From assembly GCA_903912795.1 (NCBI GenBank), contig CAIWIS010000742.1:1-6195 (forward strand): a stretch of 6,195 bases of DNA, read 5' to 3'. A program made the position numbers and the translations under genes. Below the pieces are notes generated by a model, which saw nothing but the letters and a program-made list of their open reading frames with translations, was not told where the DNA came from and made no database searches. Source of the stretch: an uncultured Bacteroidales bacterium. Lineage in GTDB: Bacteria > Bacteroidota > Bacteroidia > Bacteroidales > Paludibacteraceae. This document shows positions 1 to 6,195 of this stretch, piece after piece. Position 1 is the first letter of the stretch; every line of letters begins with the position of its first letter.

Positions 1-894
1 ATGGCCAAAGATGAAGCTTTATTATTGCCAGAAAATTACGCTAAAAATATTTCGAAACAATACATACAAGATTTATTCCGATTCTTTAAACTTTATCCCG
101 AACGAAACGACTTTTCGGATATGTTTGCTTCAGCATTGTTTATGCATCGTACATTTTTGTTCGATATTTTATCGTCGAGTAGTGAATTGAAAAGTTATGT
201 AGCTGAGTTCTATTTTGCAAAAAGTCAGTATCGCGAAGCTATTGAACTTTTTAACGAATTAATGAATGAAAACGAACCTACAGCTGCTTTGTTTCAAAAA
301 ATAGCCTATTGTTATCAGCAAACATCTGAAATAAAATTGGCTCTTGATGCCTATTTAAAATCGGATATTATACAACCCGATAATGTATGGACTACTAAAA
401 AAATAGCTCTGTGTTACAAGTTATTAGGAGATTATAGCAAGGCACTTGAATATTACAAACATCTCAATGTTTTGCGTCCAAACCAGCAAAATACTTTACT
501 GCAAATTGCAAATTGCTATTTAGAAATTGAACAATATTCTGCAGCATTGGAAATATATTCAGAACTTGAAAATTCAAATAATACTAATTTAAAAGTGCAA
601 CGAGCCATAGTTTGGTGTGCTTTATTATCGGGTAAAAGTGCTCAAGCTAGGTATTATTCACAACGTATTATCGAAACTGAACCCATTTCACTCGATTACA
701 TTCATGCAGCTTACATTGATTGGTCTGAAAATAAAACGAAGGAAGTAATTTTAAATTTACAAAAAGCTATTTTGGTTCAAAATAGTAGCTTGGAACAAGT
801 GTATGCTGTTTTAAAAAACGACACTCAAAAACTTAAAACAGCTGGAATTGTATTGAATGATTTCAATTTAATATGGGATGGTATTGATGCTTAA
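1..894 (+). CDS. TPR-repeat protein, probably the C-terminal part of a larger protein cut by the window edge
   Basis: The 297 visible residues are almost entirely helical tetratricopeptide repeats. About six units can be placed: roughly 63-96, 97-130, 131-164, 165-198, 199-231 and 232-264, with typical positions such as YREAIELFNEL, KLALDAYLKSD, YSKALEYYKHL and YSAALEIYSEL. TPR arrays are protein-protein interaction scaffolds; no catalytic domain, signal peptide or membrane segment is visible. The segment NISKQYIQDLFRFFKLYP (16-33) followed by TPRs and a KLKTAGI...NLIWDGI tail resembles, from memory, the C-terminal half of long (about 700-residue) Bacteroidales TPR proteins of unknown role. 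The ATG is the very first base of the window, so it may be an internal methionine with the reading frame continuing to the left; the true start cannot be seen. The stop (TAA, 892-894) is real, and the gene converges on pabC. Precise function unknown. Confidence 0.85.
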   Translation: MAKDEALLLPENYAKNISKQYIQDLFRFFKLYPERNDFSDMFASALFMHRTFLFDILSSSSELKSYVAEFYFAKSQYREAIELFNELMNENEPTAALFQKIAYCYQQTSEIKLALDAYLKSDIIQPDNVWTTKKIALCYKLLGDYSKALEYYKHLNVLRPNQQNTLLQIANCYLEIEQYSAALEIYSELENSNNTNLKVQRAIVWCALLSGKSAQARYYSQRIIETEPISLDYIHAAYIDWSENKTKEVILNLQKAILVQNSSLEQVYAVLKNDTQKLKTAGIVLNDFNLIWDGIDA

Positions 895-916
895 TCAATA
901 GTAGATTTTTAATTGT

Positions 917-1513
917 TTAGAGAATTAAACTGTTGATATCCAGTTCTATTTCGCCAAATTCAATCATAGCATTAAACAATCGTATGCGACTGTAATTGCA
1001 CAAATCCTCTTTCGAAATATCCTTTTCAATCATTTTTGCTGATTGTAATAATGCCGCACGTTGTGTGCCAAAAATGATAGGTAAGGTTGGAGTACACCAG
1101 TTTAAGCCATCCCACAAGGCGATATTCGAATACCATGCATCGCTTAAAAAGCCATTGTTGAGCATAATAATATCATCACAATTGCCTCGCATTGCGAAAG
1201 CATGATTTAACGTATCCCTATTTTCAAATTTATAGTGCTTTGGTTCTATTTGCGTTTCAACTAATTGGAGACTTTTTATGTCGCGTATTGTGTAGGGCAC
1301 AAATTCGATAAGTTGTGGTGTCTGATCAAATACAATTCTACATTTAAAAATGCCTTTTGCCGGAACTTCTTGATTCGATAGTAATTCAGTTAAATTAATC
1401 GCTTTATATGAAGGAAACAAGTCTTTAAATGCCATGTTTACACGTGCTTGATGCAGATGCAGTCGAAAAAAAATGCCATCAACTAGTTTTATGGATTCAA
1501 TTAATCGGCACAT
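917..1513 (-). CDS. pabC: Aminodeoxychorismate lyase-like class IV aminotransferase (PabC-type)
   Basis: A PLP-dependent fold-type IV enzyme, most likely 4-amino-4-deoxychorismate lyase, which releases pyruvate to give p-aminobenzoate for folate synthesis in the cytoplasm. The 198 residues match the short class IV aminotransferase seen in Bacteroidota: N-terminal LIESIKLVDG and the LHLHQARVN helix (18-26), then HYKFENRD (93-100) with Lys95 as probable Schiff-base lysine, MRGNCDDIIMLNNG (108-121), the phosphate/substrate loop LSDAWYSNIALWDG (123-136), TPTLPIIFGTQRAALL (141-156) and C-terminal RLFNAMIEFGEIEL (178-191). It is shorter than E. coli PabC (about 270 residues), but all core motifs are present and the gene looks intact. 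The ATG at 1513 lies inside the 3' end of pabB (17-base overlap), so translation is probably coupled. Adjacency to pabB favours PABA synthesis; a branched-chain or D-amino-acid aminotransferase is the alternative and is less likely in this context. Confidence 0.88.
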   Translation of the reverse strand: MCRLIESIKLVDGIFFRLHLHQARVNMAFKDLFPSYKAINLTELLSNQEVPAKGIFKCRIVFDQTPQLIEFVPYTIRDIKSLQLVETQIEPKHYKFENRDTLNHAFAMRGNCDDIIMLNNGFLSDAWYSNIALWDGLNWCTPTLPIIFGTQRAALLQSAKMIEKDISKEDLCNYSRIRLFNAMIEFGEIELDINSLIL

Positions 1514-2492
1514 ACACTTTTTGAATTAGTTCTTCGTATTCTTTTTGTACATTGCTTTGTGAAGTTATTCCTCCACCACTTTTAAACACTAATGCATTTT
1601 CTTGCTGTTCAATAAAACGTATCATTACGGCCGAATCTACCGTTTTACCATCGAAAAAACCAAATATTCCGGTATAAAATCCACGATTGTAACTTTCTAC
1701 CTTTTTAATAATTTCTACTGTTTTGGGTTTTGGGGCACCACTTATGGAGCCTGCAGGTAGAAGCGATAGTAATAATTCACCCAATTTAGTTTTGTAATCA
1801 GTAGGTAAGGTTCCTACAATTTCGGAACTAACCTGCAGTAATTCACCTTTATTCGTCTGTAGTTTCTCGATGTATCTGTATCGTTTAACATGCACATTAT
1901 CAGATACTAAACTTAAATCGTTCCGGATTAAATCAACAATAGTTGCATGTTCAGCTTTTTCTTTTGCATCGTTCAAAATTGTAGTTTCGGCATTTAATAT
2001 TTTTGCATCTATTGTACCTTTCATTGGAAACGAAGCAATTTTACCATCGCTAATCTGCACAAAACTTTCGGGCGAAAGTACCACAAATTGTTTATTCAAC
2101 CATAATTTATATTTTGCTGAGCATTTATCATAAATTTCTTCGAGGGTACAATTTGTTTCTACTTTTGTAGGTTGTGTCAGGTTTACTAAAAATGAATTTC
2201 CTTGCTGTATTTGTTCACGTACGTAAGTGAATTTCGAAGAGTACTCTTGGAACGAAATTGGAAATATTTTCCAATTTATATGTCTGTCATTTTTAGTTGA
2301 ACTTGCAGAATGATTGTTAGGGCATGAGAACTTTATATATTGATAATCAATAGTTTTGGCAGGTATTACATAACCATTTTCGGCTTCATAATCAATAATA
2401 AATAAAAAAGGCTCATTTAAATGGGCCAATTTATTTATAAGTGAAATGATTTGATTTCGCTTTAATAGATTATATGGAAAGTCATTTTTCAA
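1497..2492 (-). CDS. pabB: Aminodeoxychorismate synthase component I (PabB-type chorismate-binding enzyme), TTG start
   Basis: Converts chorismate plus ammonia to 4-amino-4-deoxychorismate, normally with the glutaminase PabA, which is not seen here. The 331 residues hold the chorismate-binding domain with a short N-terminal part (PFLFIIDYEA, 28-37). Visible signatures are SPESF (140-144), PMKGT (156-160), EHATIVDLIRNDLSLV (181-196), PAGSISGAPKPKTVEII (246-262), GFYTGIFGFFDG (271-282), SGGGIT (305-310) and metal-site EYEE (318-321). Lys158 in PMKGT is the residue typical of PabB; anthranilate synthase TrpE has alanine there (PIAGT), so PABA rather than tryptophan synthesis is favoured. Length is below E. 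coli PabB (about 450) because the N-terminal domain is reduced, as I recall for Bacteroidota. No in-frame ATG exists before residue 157; the first possible start is TTG at 2492, one codon after the in-frame upstream stop and the GTA that follows it. It overlaps the preceding gene by 11 bases and pabC by 17. Confidence 0.92.
   Translation of the reverse strand: MKNDFPYNLLKRNQIISLINKLAHLNEPFLFIIDYEAENGYVIPAKTIDYQYIKFSCPNNHSASSTKNDRHINWKIFPISFQEYSSKFTYVREQIQQGNSFLVNLTQPTKVETNCTLEEIYDKCSAKYKLWLNKQFVVLSPESFVQISDGKIASFPMKGTIDAKILNAETTILNDAKEKAEHATIVDLIRNDLSLVSDNVHVKRYRYIEKLQTNKGELLQVSSEIVGTLPTDYKTKLGELLLSLLPAGSISGAPKPKTVEIIKKVESYNRGFYTGIFGFFDGKTVDSAVMIRFIEQQENALVFKSGGGITSQSNVQKEYEELIQKVYVPIN
2462..2485 (-). 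other. Out-of-frame ATGA mini-ORF (7 codons plus stop) at the DUF4831/pabB junction
   Basis: The stop codon TGA of the upstream gene forms an ATGA with an ATG at 2485. Reading from that ATG gives only MTFHIIY and then TAA, in a frame different from pabB. It is not a protein gene, but it rules out this ATG as the pabB start and might compete with or modulate re-initiation at the nearby TTG (2492). The sequence is seen directly; any regulatory effect is inference. Confidence 0.4.
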
Positions 2493-3528
2493 TACTTAGT
2501 AATCGGCCCGTTTGTGGATCAATATTAATTTTAAAATTTGATGTTCCAATTGTTGCTGTCGACAATGGAACAAGTATTCCAAATTGAGGCATTTCGGTAG
2601 TCAACGTGCATATAGTTTTTACACCATCGCTCAGTTCAATAACAGTTTTAGCAGGTAAAATAGTATTAATTGTACTCGAAATGTCTTGCTTTAATTTTGG
2701 ATCGGCAGGTTTCAGTTTTATTTTATTAGCCTGAACACTAATGAAATATGGGTTTCCTGATAAGTCATTTACATCAACTAAACCTTTGAAAGAAGATAAC
2801 CTAAAGGCTATTTTATTATTCATGATTGAATCAATAGAAATAGAAATTTTATGTTTTTCAGTTGTAGTTGTTTTCTTTCCAATAAATAATTCTGTCAATT
2901 CTTTTTCCGATTTATTTAATCCTTCAAGCATAGTTTGCATCGAAGTGCCATCGGCTGGTAAATGCTCTAAATCACCTGTTAATAGACTCAAACGACTTTC
3001 GCGAATGCGATAAATTTGTTTAGCAGCACCCTCGGCAAGTTTAGCTACGGAGCCAGCCATAAGATATTCTTCCCCTAAAGGTAACAGTGAACTACTAATT
3101 TTTGAGTTATCAGCTAAAGGTTTGTAAGTTTTTGGTGTTTCGCTTCCAATTGCTTTAGAAGGGACATTTACACCACAAATTACGCCCATTTCATTCACCG
3201 AAATGTAATTCAAATTATTTTTTTTGATAGGTTGTATTACAAACATTCTGCTCGGATCGGCTACCGAAATCGTTGACAACTGAATTGATTTTAGTTGGTA
3301 TGAGGTTTTTTCTTCCAAAAAAACTTGATTAGTAGCTAAATACCTATCGGAATATTGAAAATAAATGCCGGGTTGTTGTACCGTTTTCTCAACTTCCAAC
3401 TCAATGCACAGTTCTTTTTTTGGTAACGAATAAACAATCGATGGTTGATTCTCTGTAATCAACGCTTCTTGCCCTAAAGTTTTTAGAGTTAGAAATGAGA
3501 TTAAAAAAAGAAAATTATATCGTTTCAT
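2482..3528 (-). CDS. Exported DUF4831-like protein of unknown function
   Basis: A 348-residue protein with a Sec-type N-terminus: MKR, a hydrophobic stretch YNFLFLISFLTL, and a probable signal peptidase I site near LG-QEA (19-22). No lipobox cysteine is present, so a periplasmic soluble protein is more likely than a lipoprotein. Segments such as VYSLPKKEL (32-40), FQYSDRYL (57-64), RIRESRLSLLTGDLEHLP (174-191), ADGTSMQTMLEGLNKSEKEL (192-211), LFIGKK (214-219) and MPQFGILVPL (313-322) match my memory of the Bacteroidota family DUF4831, whose role is not known. No catalytic motif or transmembrane segment after the signal is visible; the C-terminal half alternates in a beta-rich pattern. The ATG at 3528 is chosen because it directly precedes the signal peptide. 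The 3' end overlaps pabB by 11 bases, making it the probable first gene of a pabB-pabC operon, while a 134-base gap separates it from topA. The family name is a recollection and should be checked; the exported nature is clear. Confidence 0.8.
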   Translation of the reverse strand: MKRYNFLFLISFLTLKTLGQEALITENQPSIVYSLPKKELCIELEVEKTVQQPGIYFQYSDRYLATNQVFLEEKTSYQLKSIQLSTISVADPSRMFVIQPIKKNNLNYISVNEMGVICGVNVPSKAIGSETPKTYKPLADNSKISSSLLPLGEEYLMAGSVAKLAEGAAKQIYRIRESRLSLLTGDLEHLPADGTSMQTMLEGLNKSEKELTELFIGKKTTTTEKHKISISIDSIMNNKIAFRLSSFKGLVDVNDLSGNPYFISVQANKIKLKPADPKLKQDISSTINTILPAKTVIELSDGVKTICTLTTEMPQFGILVPLSTATIGTSNFKINIDPQTGRLLSIEK

Positions 3529-3662
3529 GTGATTATATTTATTTTTTAGTTGTCACATGGAACTCACACATAAACATGCCCTTGTGTGTCAAAGTTTGTT
3601 TATCGTGTTCGTTTCATCTTAAAATTATCTTGTGTATTGCAATTATTTATTGATAAGATTAT
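3529..3662. other. Intergenic region between topA and the DUF4831-like gene
   Basis: AT-rich, 134 bases, both flanking genes on the - strand. No GC-rich hairpin followed by a T-tract is seen after the topA stop, so there is no clear intrinsic terminator. A weak Bacteroidota -7 candidate on the - strand is AAACTTTG (3590-3597), one base from TAnnTTTG, but no well-spaced -33 TTTG precedes it. It would give a leader of roughly 55 bases. No RNA gene or small ORF is supported here. Confidence 0.5.
3565..3588. repeat. Short inverted repeat upstream of the DUF4831-like gene
   Basis: CACACA (3565-3570) and TGTGTG (3583-3588) form perfect 6-base arms around a 12-base spacer. It lies about 37-60 bases upstream of the DUF4831-like start, at a place where a leader hairpin or an operator could sit. 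Arms this short and low in complexity arise easily by chance, so function is only a possibility. Confidence 0.25.
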
Positions 3663-6020
3663 TTACTTTTTGGATGTTTTTTTACCTCCTGCTCCTTTTT
3701 TAGTAAATCCTTTCTTTTTAATGCCTGCATCGGGTTGTGCAGCCATTAGTTGTGTGCATTTTTCAAATGTAAGATCAGTTGCCTCTATACCTTTTGGTAT
3801 TTTGTAGTTGATTTTGTTGCAAGTGAAATAAGCACCATATCTACCATTAAGTACTTGTATTTCACCATTTTCGCCAAGTATGGAAATGACTCTGTTTTTT
3901 TCTTCTTCGCGTTTGTTTTCAATTATTTCTACCGCACGTTCCATCGATATTTCCATCGGGTCGTCGGTTTTAGGAAGTGAGTAAAACGAGGCATCGTGGC
4001 GAATGTATGGACCAAACCTGCCTATTGCAACTGTCATTACTTTTCCTTCGAACTCGCCAAGCTGACGTGGAAGTTTAAAGAGTTCCAAAGCTTCTTCCAT
4101 AGTGATGTTTTCGATGGATTGATCTTTGCGAAGTGATGCAAAAACTGGTTTTTCTTCTTCTTCCGAAGTGCCTATTTGCGCTAAAGGACCAAATTTACCT
4201 ATTTTTACAGAGAGTTGTCGGCCACTTACTGGATCAGTTCCTAAGATTCGCTCACCAGACTGACGTTCCGAATTTTTAAGTGTATCCTCAACTATTGGAT
4301 GAAATTTTTTGTAGAATTTGTCAATCGATTTTGTCCATTTAATTTTGCCATCGGCTATAAGGTCAAATTCTTTTTCAACATCTGCTGTGAAATTATAATT
4401 GAGGATATCTGGAAAATACTCCGTTAAAAAATCTGATACTACAATACCGATATCACTCGGAAAAAGTTTTGATTTTTCAGCACCTGTATTTTCTGATTTT
4501 ATTGAGTCTGATATTTTGTCGTTTTTGAGTTTCAAGTAACTGAAATCACGTTTTTCAGGTTGGCGGTCACCTTTTTCTACATAGGTTCTGTTTTGAATTG
4601 TCGAAATAGTTGGCGCATAAGTCGAAGGTCTACCAATTCCCAATTCTTCCAGTTTGCGTACCAAACTTGCCTCGCTGTAACGTGCAGGTTTTTGTGTAAA
4701 TCGTTGTTGTGCAGCTATTTCAATATAAGTTAACTTCTCATTTTCACGAAGCGAAGGAAGAAGTGACTCACTTTCAGCATCATTTTCTTCGTCGGTCGAT
4801 TCAAGATAAACTTTTAAAAATCCGTCGAATACTATTACTTCGCCCGAAGCAATAAAAGGATATTCGCTACCTGAAACACTAATGTTAATAGTAGTTTTCT
4901 CCAATTCAGCATCTGACATTTGCGAAGCAATAGTTCGCTTCCAAATCAATTCATATAATTTTTTTTCCTGATTAGTGCCTTCAATGGTATGAGCATTCAT
5001 ATAGGTTGGTCGAATGGCCTCATGGGCTTCTTGTGCACCTTTGGTTTTCGTGTTGAATTTACGTGTATGTACGTATTTTTGTCCAGCCATGCTAATAATC
5101 TCAGCCTTGCAAGTATTTATTGCCAACGACGATAAGTTTACTGAGTCGGTACGCATATAGGTAATATTTCCCGATTCGTAAAGTCGTTGTGCTACCATCA
5201 TGGTTTGTGCTACCGAAAAACCTAGTTTACGAGCTGCTTCTTGTTGCAGTGTAGAAGTGGTAAAAGGTGGTGCAGGTGATTTTTTGGTTGGCTTTGTACT
5301 TATGCTTTCAATAGTAAAGGCTGCTTTTTTGCATTTTTCAAGAAAAGCCATAGCCTCTTGTTTTTCTGCAAATCGTTGTTGCAAATCAGCTTTCAGTTCT
5401 ACCGGTTGTCCATTTGCATCGTTTGTTTTAAAAGTTGCAGTAACTTTATATGCACTTTCGGCTACAAATTGATTTATGTCTCGTTCACGTTCTACAATTA
5501 ATCGAACGGCTACTGATTGTACACGTCCGGCCGATAGCGATGGTTTTACTTTGCGCCAAAGAACAGGCGATAGTTCAAATCCTACAATTCTATCTAAAAC
5601 ACGACGAGCTTGTTGAGCATCAACTAAATGTATGTCAATTGAACGTGGGTTTTCAATAGCATTTAATATAGCATCTTTTGTGATTTCGTGAAAAACTATA
5701 CGTTTGGTGTTTTCAGGCTTTAGCTTTAATTCATCATACAAATGCCAAGCAATTGCTTCTCCTTCGCGGTCTTCATCGGAAGCAAGCCATATCGTTTCGG
5801 CAAGTTTAGTAGCTTTTTTTAATTCCGAAACAACCTTTTTCTTGTCGGTTGAAACAATATAATCGGGTTTGTAATTGTTTTCAAAGTCAATTCCAATTCC
5901 TTTTTCGGCTAAATCACGAATGTGACCAAAGCTTGACATAACTTGATATTCTTTACCAAGAAATTTTTCTATTGTTTTTGCTTTTGCAGGCGATTCTACT
6001 ATGACAAGATTTTTAGACAT
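3663..6020 (-). CDS. topA: DNA topoisomerase I (type IA), zinc-free C-terminal form
   Basis: Relaxes negatively supercoiled DNA by transient single-strand cleavage through a 5'-phosphotyrosine. Using the ATG at 6020 the protein has 785 residues. Domain order: TOPRIM (about 4-117) beginning LVIVESPAKAKTIEKFLG, with Glu9 and the metal-binding acid cluster SDEDREGE (Asp82, Asp84, Glu86); then the type IA core (about 130-585) with LSAGRVQSVAVRLIVERE (162-179), active-site YESGNITYMRTDS containing Tyr288 and Arg290, GAQEAHEAIRPT (328-339) and LEELGIGRPSTYAPTI (457-472). The C-terminus has three topoisomerase C-terminal repeats at about 592-652, 654-704 and 714-760, marked by GKFGP, GRFGPYI and GRYGAYF, then a Lys-rich tail. 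The tetracysteine zinc fingers of E. coli TopA are absent. The frame stays open upstream to a GTG at 6098, but those 26 residues look non-conserved and cover the promoter candidate; MSKNLVIVESP is the usual family start. Confidence 0.97.
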   Translation of the reverse strand: MSKNLVIVESPAKAKTIEKFLGKEYQVMSSFGHIRDLAEKGIGIDFENNYKPDYIVSTDKKKVVSELKKATKLAETIWLASDEDREGEAIAWHLYDELKLKPENTKRIVFHEITKDAILNAIENPRSIDIHLVDAQQARRVLDRIVGFELSPVLWRKVKPSLSAGRVQSVAVRLIVERERDINQFVAESAYKVTATFKTNDANGQPVELKADLQQRFAEKQEAMAFLEKCKKAAFTIESISTKPTKKSPAPPFTTSTLQQEAARKLGFSVAQTMMVAQRLYESGNITYMRTDSVNLSSLAINTCKAEIISMAGQKYVHTRKFNTKTKGAQEAHEAIRPTYMNAHTIEGTNQEKKLYELIWKRTIASQMSDAELEKTTINISVSGSEYPFIASGEVIVFDGFLKVYLESTDEENDAESESLLPSLRENEKLTYIEIAAQQRFTQKPARYSEASLVRKLEELGIGRPSTYAPTISTIQNRTYVEKGDRQPEKRDFSYLKLKNDKISDSIKSENTGAEKSKLFPSDIGIVVSDFLTEYFPDILNYNFTADVEKEFDLIADGKIKWTKSIDKFYKKFHPIVEDTLKNSERQSGERILGTDPVSGRQLSVKIGKFGPLAQIGTSEEEEKPVFASLRKDQSIENITMEEALELFKLPRQLGEFEGKVMTVAIGRFGPYIRHDASFYSLPKTDDPMEISMERAVEIIENKREEEKNRVISILGENGEIQVLNGRYGAYFTCNKINYKIPKGIEATDLTFEKCTQLMAAQPDAGIKKKGFTKKGAGGKKTSKK

Positions 6021-6066
6021 ATTCAGTGTTTTAGGTGAGTTTATTCTGAAATTTGCTGCAAAATAA

Positions 6067-6074
6067 CAAAAATA
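6067..6074 (-). promoter_or_regulatory. Candidate Bacteroidota promoter (-7 element) for topA
   Basis: On the - strand TATTTTTG fits the Bacteroidota -7 consensus TAnnTTTG exactly and lies about 46 bases before the topA ATG. Possible -33 TTTG elements sit at 6083-6086 and 6088-6091, but these are closer than the usual spacing of about 19-21. A second, one-mismatch -7 candidate (TTATTTTG, 6059-6067 region) would have better spacing to the TTTG at 6088-6091. In such AT-rich DNA the match could be chance. Confidence 0.35.
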
Positions 6075-6150
6075 GAAAGGTACAAACCAAATTTTCACCT
6101 CATTATTTTTATTTTTTATTGTTTTATGTGCATTTCAACTGCAAATAAAC

Positions 6151-6165
6151 AGTTAAATTTTAACT
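6151..6165. repeat. 15-base near-palindrome upstream of topA
   Basis: AGTTAAA (6151-6157) and TTTAACT (6159-6165) are perfect 7-base inverted arms around one T. It lies about 130 bases before the topA ATG, upstream of the promoter candidate. The shape suits a dimeric DNA-binding protein site, but the arms are mostly A and T, and it could equally serve a gene outside the window. No U-tract geometry makes it a convincing terminator. Confidence 0.35.
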
Positions 6166-6195
6166 TTTGGCCTTTTAGTAATATAATATTGTATG

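Larger units (their letters stand above)
6021..6195. other. Non-coding leader/upstream region of topA
   Basis: AT-rich, 175 bases to the window edge, with no supported gene. On the - strand it holds, from far to near, a near-palindrome (6151-6165), an A-rich block (6101-6120, A/T runs on the coding strand resembling an UP-type element), the promoter candidate and a leader of about 40 bases. No Shine-Dalgarno sequence precedes the topA ATG, as is usual in this phylum. The gene beyond the right edge cannot be seen. Confidence 0.6.

Noticed and set aside
908..929. Possible bidirectional terminator between the TPR gene and pabC
   Set aside because: The stem is seven A/T pairs only and is not followed by a proper T-tract on the + strand; too weak to list as a terminator.
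996..1205. Open frame on the + strand opposite pabC
   Set aside because: Shadow frame of a well-supported gene; its protein shows no recognisable family features.
1870..2133. Open frame on the + strand opposite pabB
   Set aside because: Lies wholly across conserved pabB motifs on the other strand; no domain or start signal of its own.
2741..3013. Open frame on the + strand opposite the DUF4831-like gene
   Set aside because: Antisense shadow; the - strand protein has a signal peptide and family-like motifs, this one has none.
2482..3528. Lipoprotein signal in the DUF4831-like protein
   Set aside because: No cysteine follows the hydrophobic stretch; the first Cys is at residue 41, so a signal peptidase I type signal fits better.
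3620..3662. Possible terminator after topA (TTATC/GATAA and ATCTTA/TAAGAT arms on the - strand)
   Set aside because: Arms of 5-6 A/T-rich bases with loops over 20 bases; not a stable intrinsic terminator.
3586..3807. Hydrophobic 73-residue open frame starting in the topA/DUF4831 gap on the + strand
   Set aside because: Two thirds lie antisense to the topA C-terminus; its hydrophobic look comes from reading Lys-rich codons in reverse. No + strand promoter seen.
5200..5659. Two overlapping open frames on the + strand within topA
   Set aside because: They run opposite the most conserved part of topoisomerase I and have no family resemblance.

Overview
The window looks like ordinary chromosomal DNA from a member of the Bacteroidota, most likely the Bacteroidales. 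The grounds are its low G+C, the lack of Shine-Dalgarno sequences before the genes, a topoisomerase I with the Bacteroidota-type zinc-free C-terminus, a secreted DUF4831-type protein, the short phylum-type PabB and PabC enzymes, and a TPR protein of a kind I know from Bacteroidales. These assignments rest on reading the proteins and recalling their families, not on a database search.

Layout. On the + strand, bases 1-894 hold a TPR-repeat protein. It is probably only the C-terminal part of a longer protein cut by the left edge. Everything else is on the - strand, read from right to left: topA (6020 to 3663), a 134-base gap, a DUF4831-like exported protein (3528 to 2482), pabB (2492 to 1497) and pabC (1513 to 917). 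The TPR gene and pabC converge with only 22 bases between their stop codons. The right edge (6021-6195) is a non-coding, AT-rich leader for topA with a Bacteroidota-type promoter candidate and a 15-base near-palindrome.

Function. PabB and PabC catalyse the two chorismate-to-p-aminobenzoate steps of folate synthesis; the glutaminase partner PabA is not in the window. The DUF4831-like gene overlaps pabB by 11 bases and pabB overlaps pabC by 17 bases, so the three very probably form one translationally coupled operon, although nothing in the DUF4831-like protein itself points to folate. pabB has no usable ATG and must begin at a rare start codon, TTG being the best candidate. TopA relaxes negative supercoils and is a housekeeping gene; it may have its own promoter.

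I found no mobile element, CRISPR array, RNA gene, toxin-antitoxin pair or convincing new system. The points worth a second look are small: the TTG start inside the stop of the previous gene, the unexplained exported protein coupled to PABA synthesis, the topA start, and the dyad upstream of topA.
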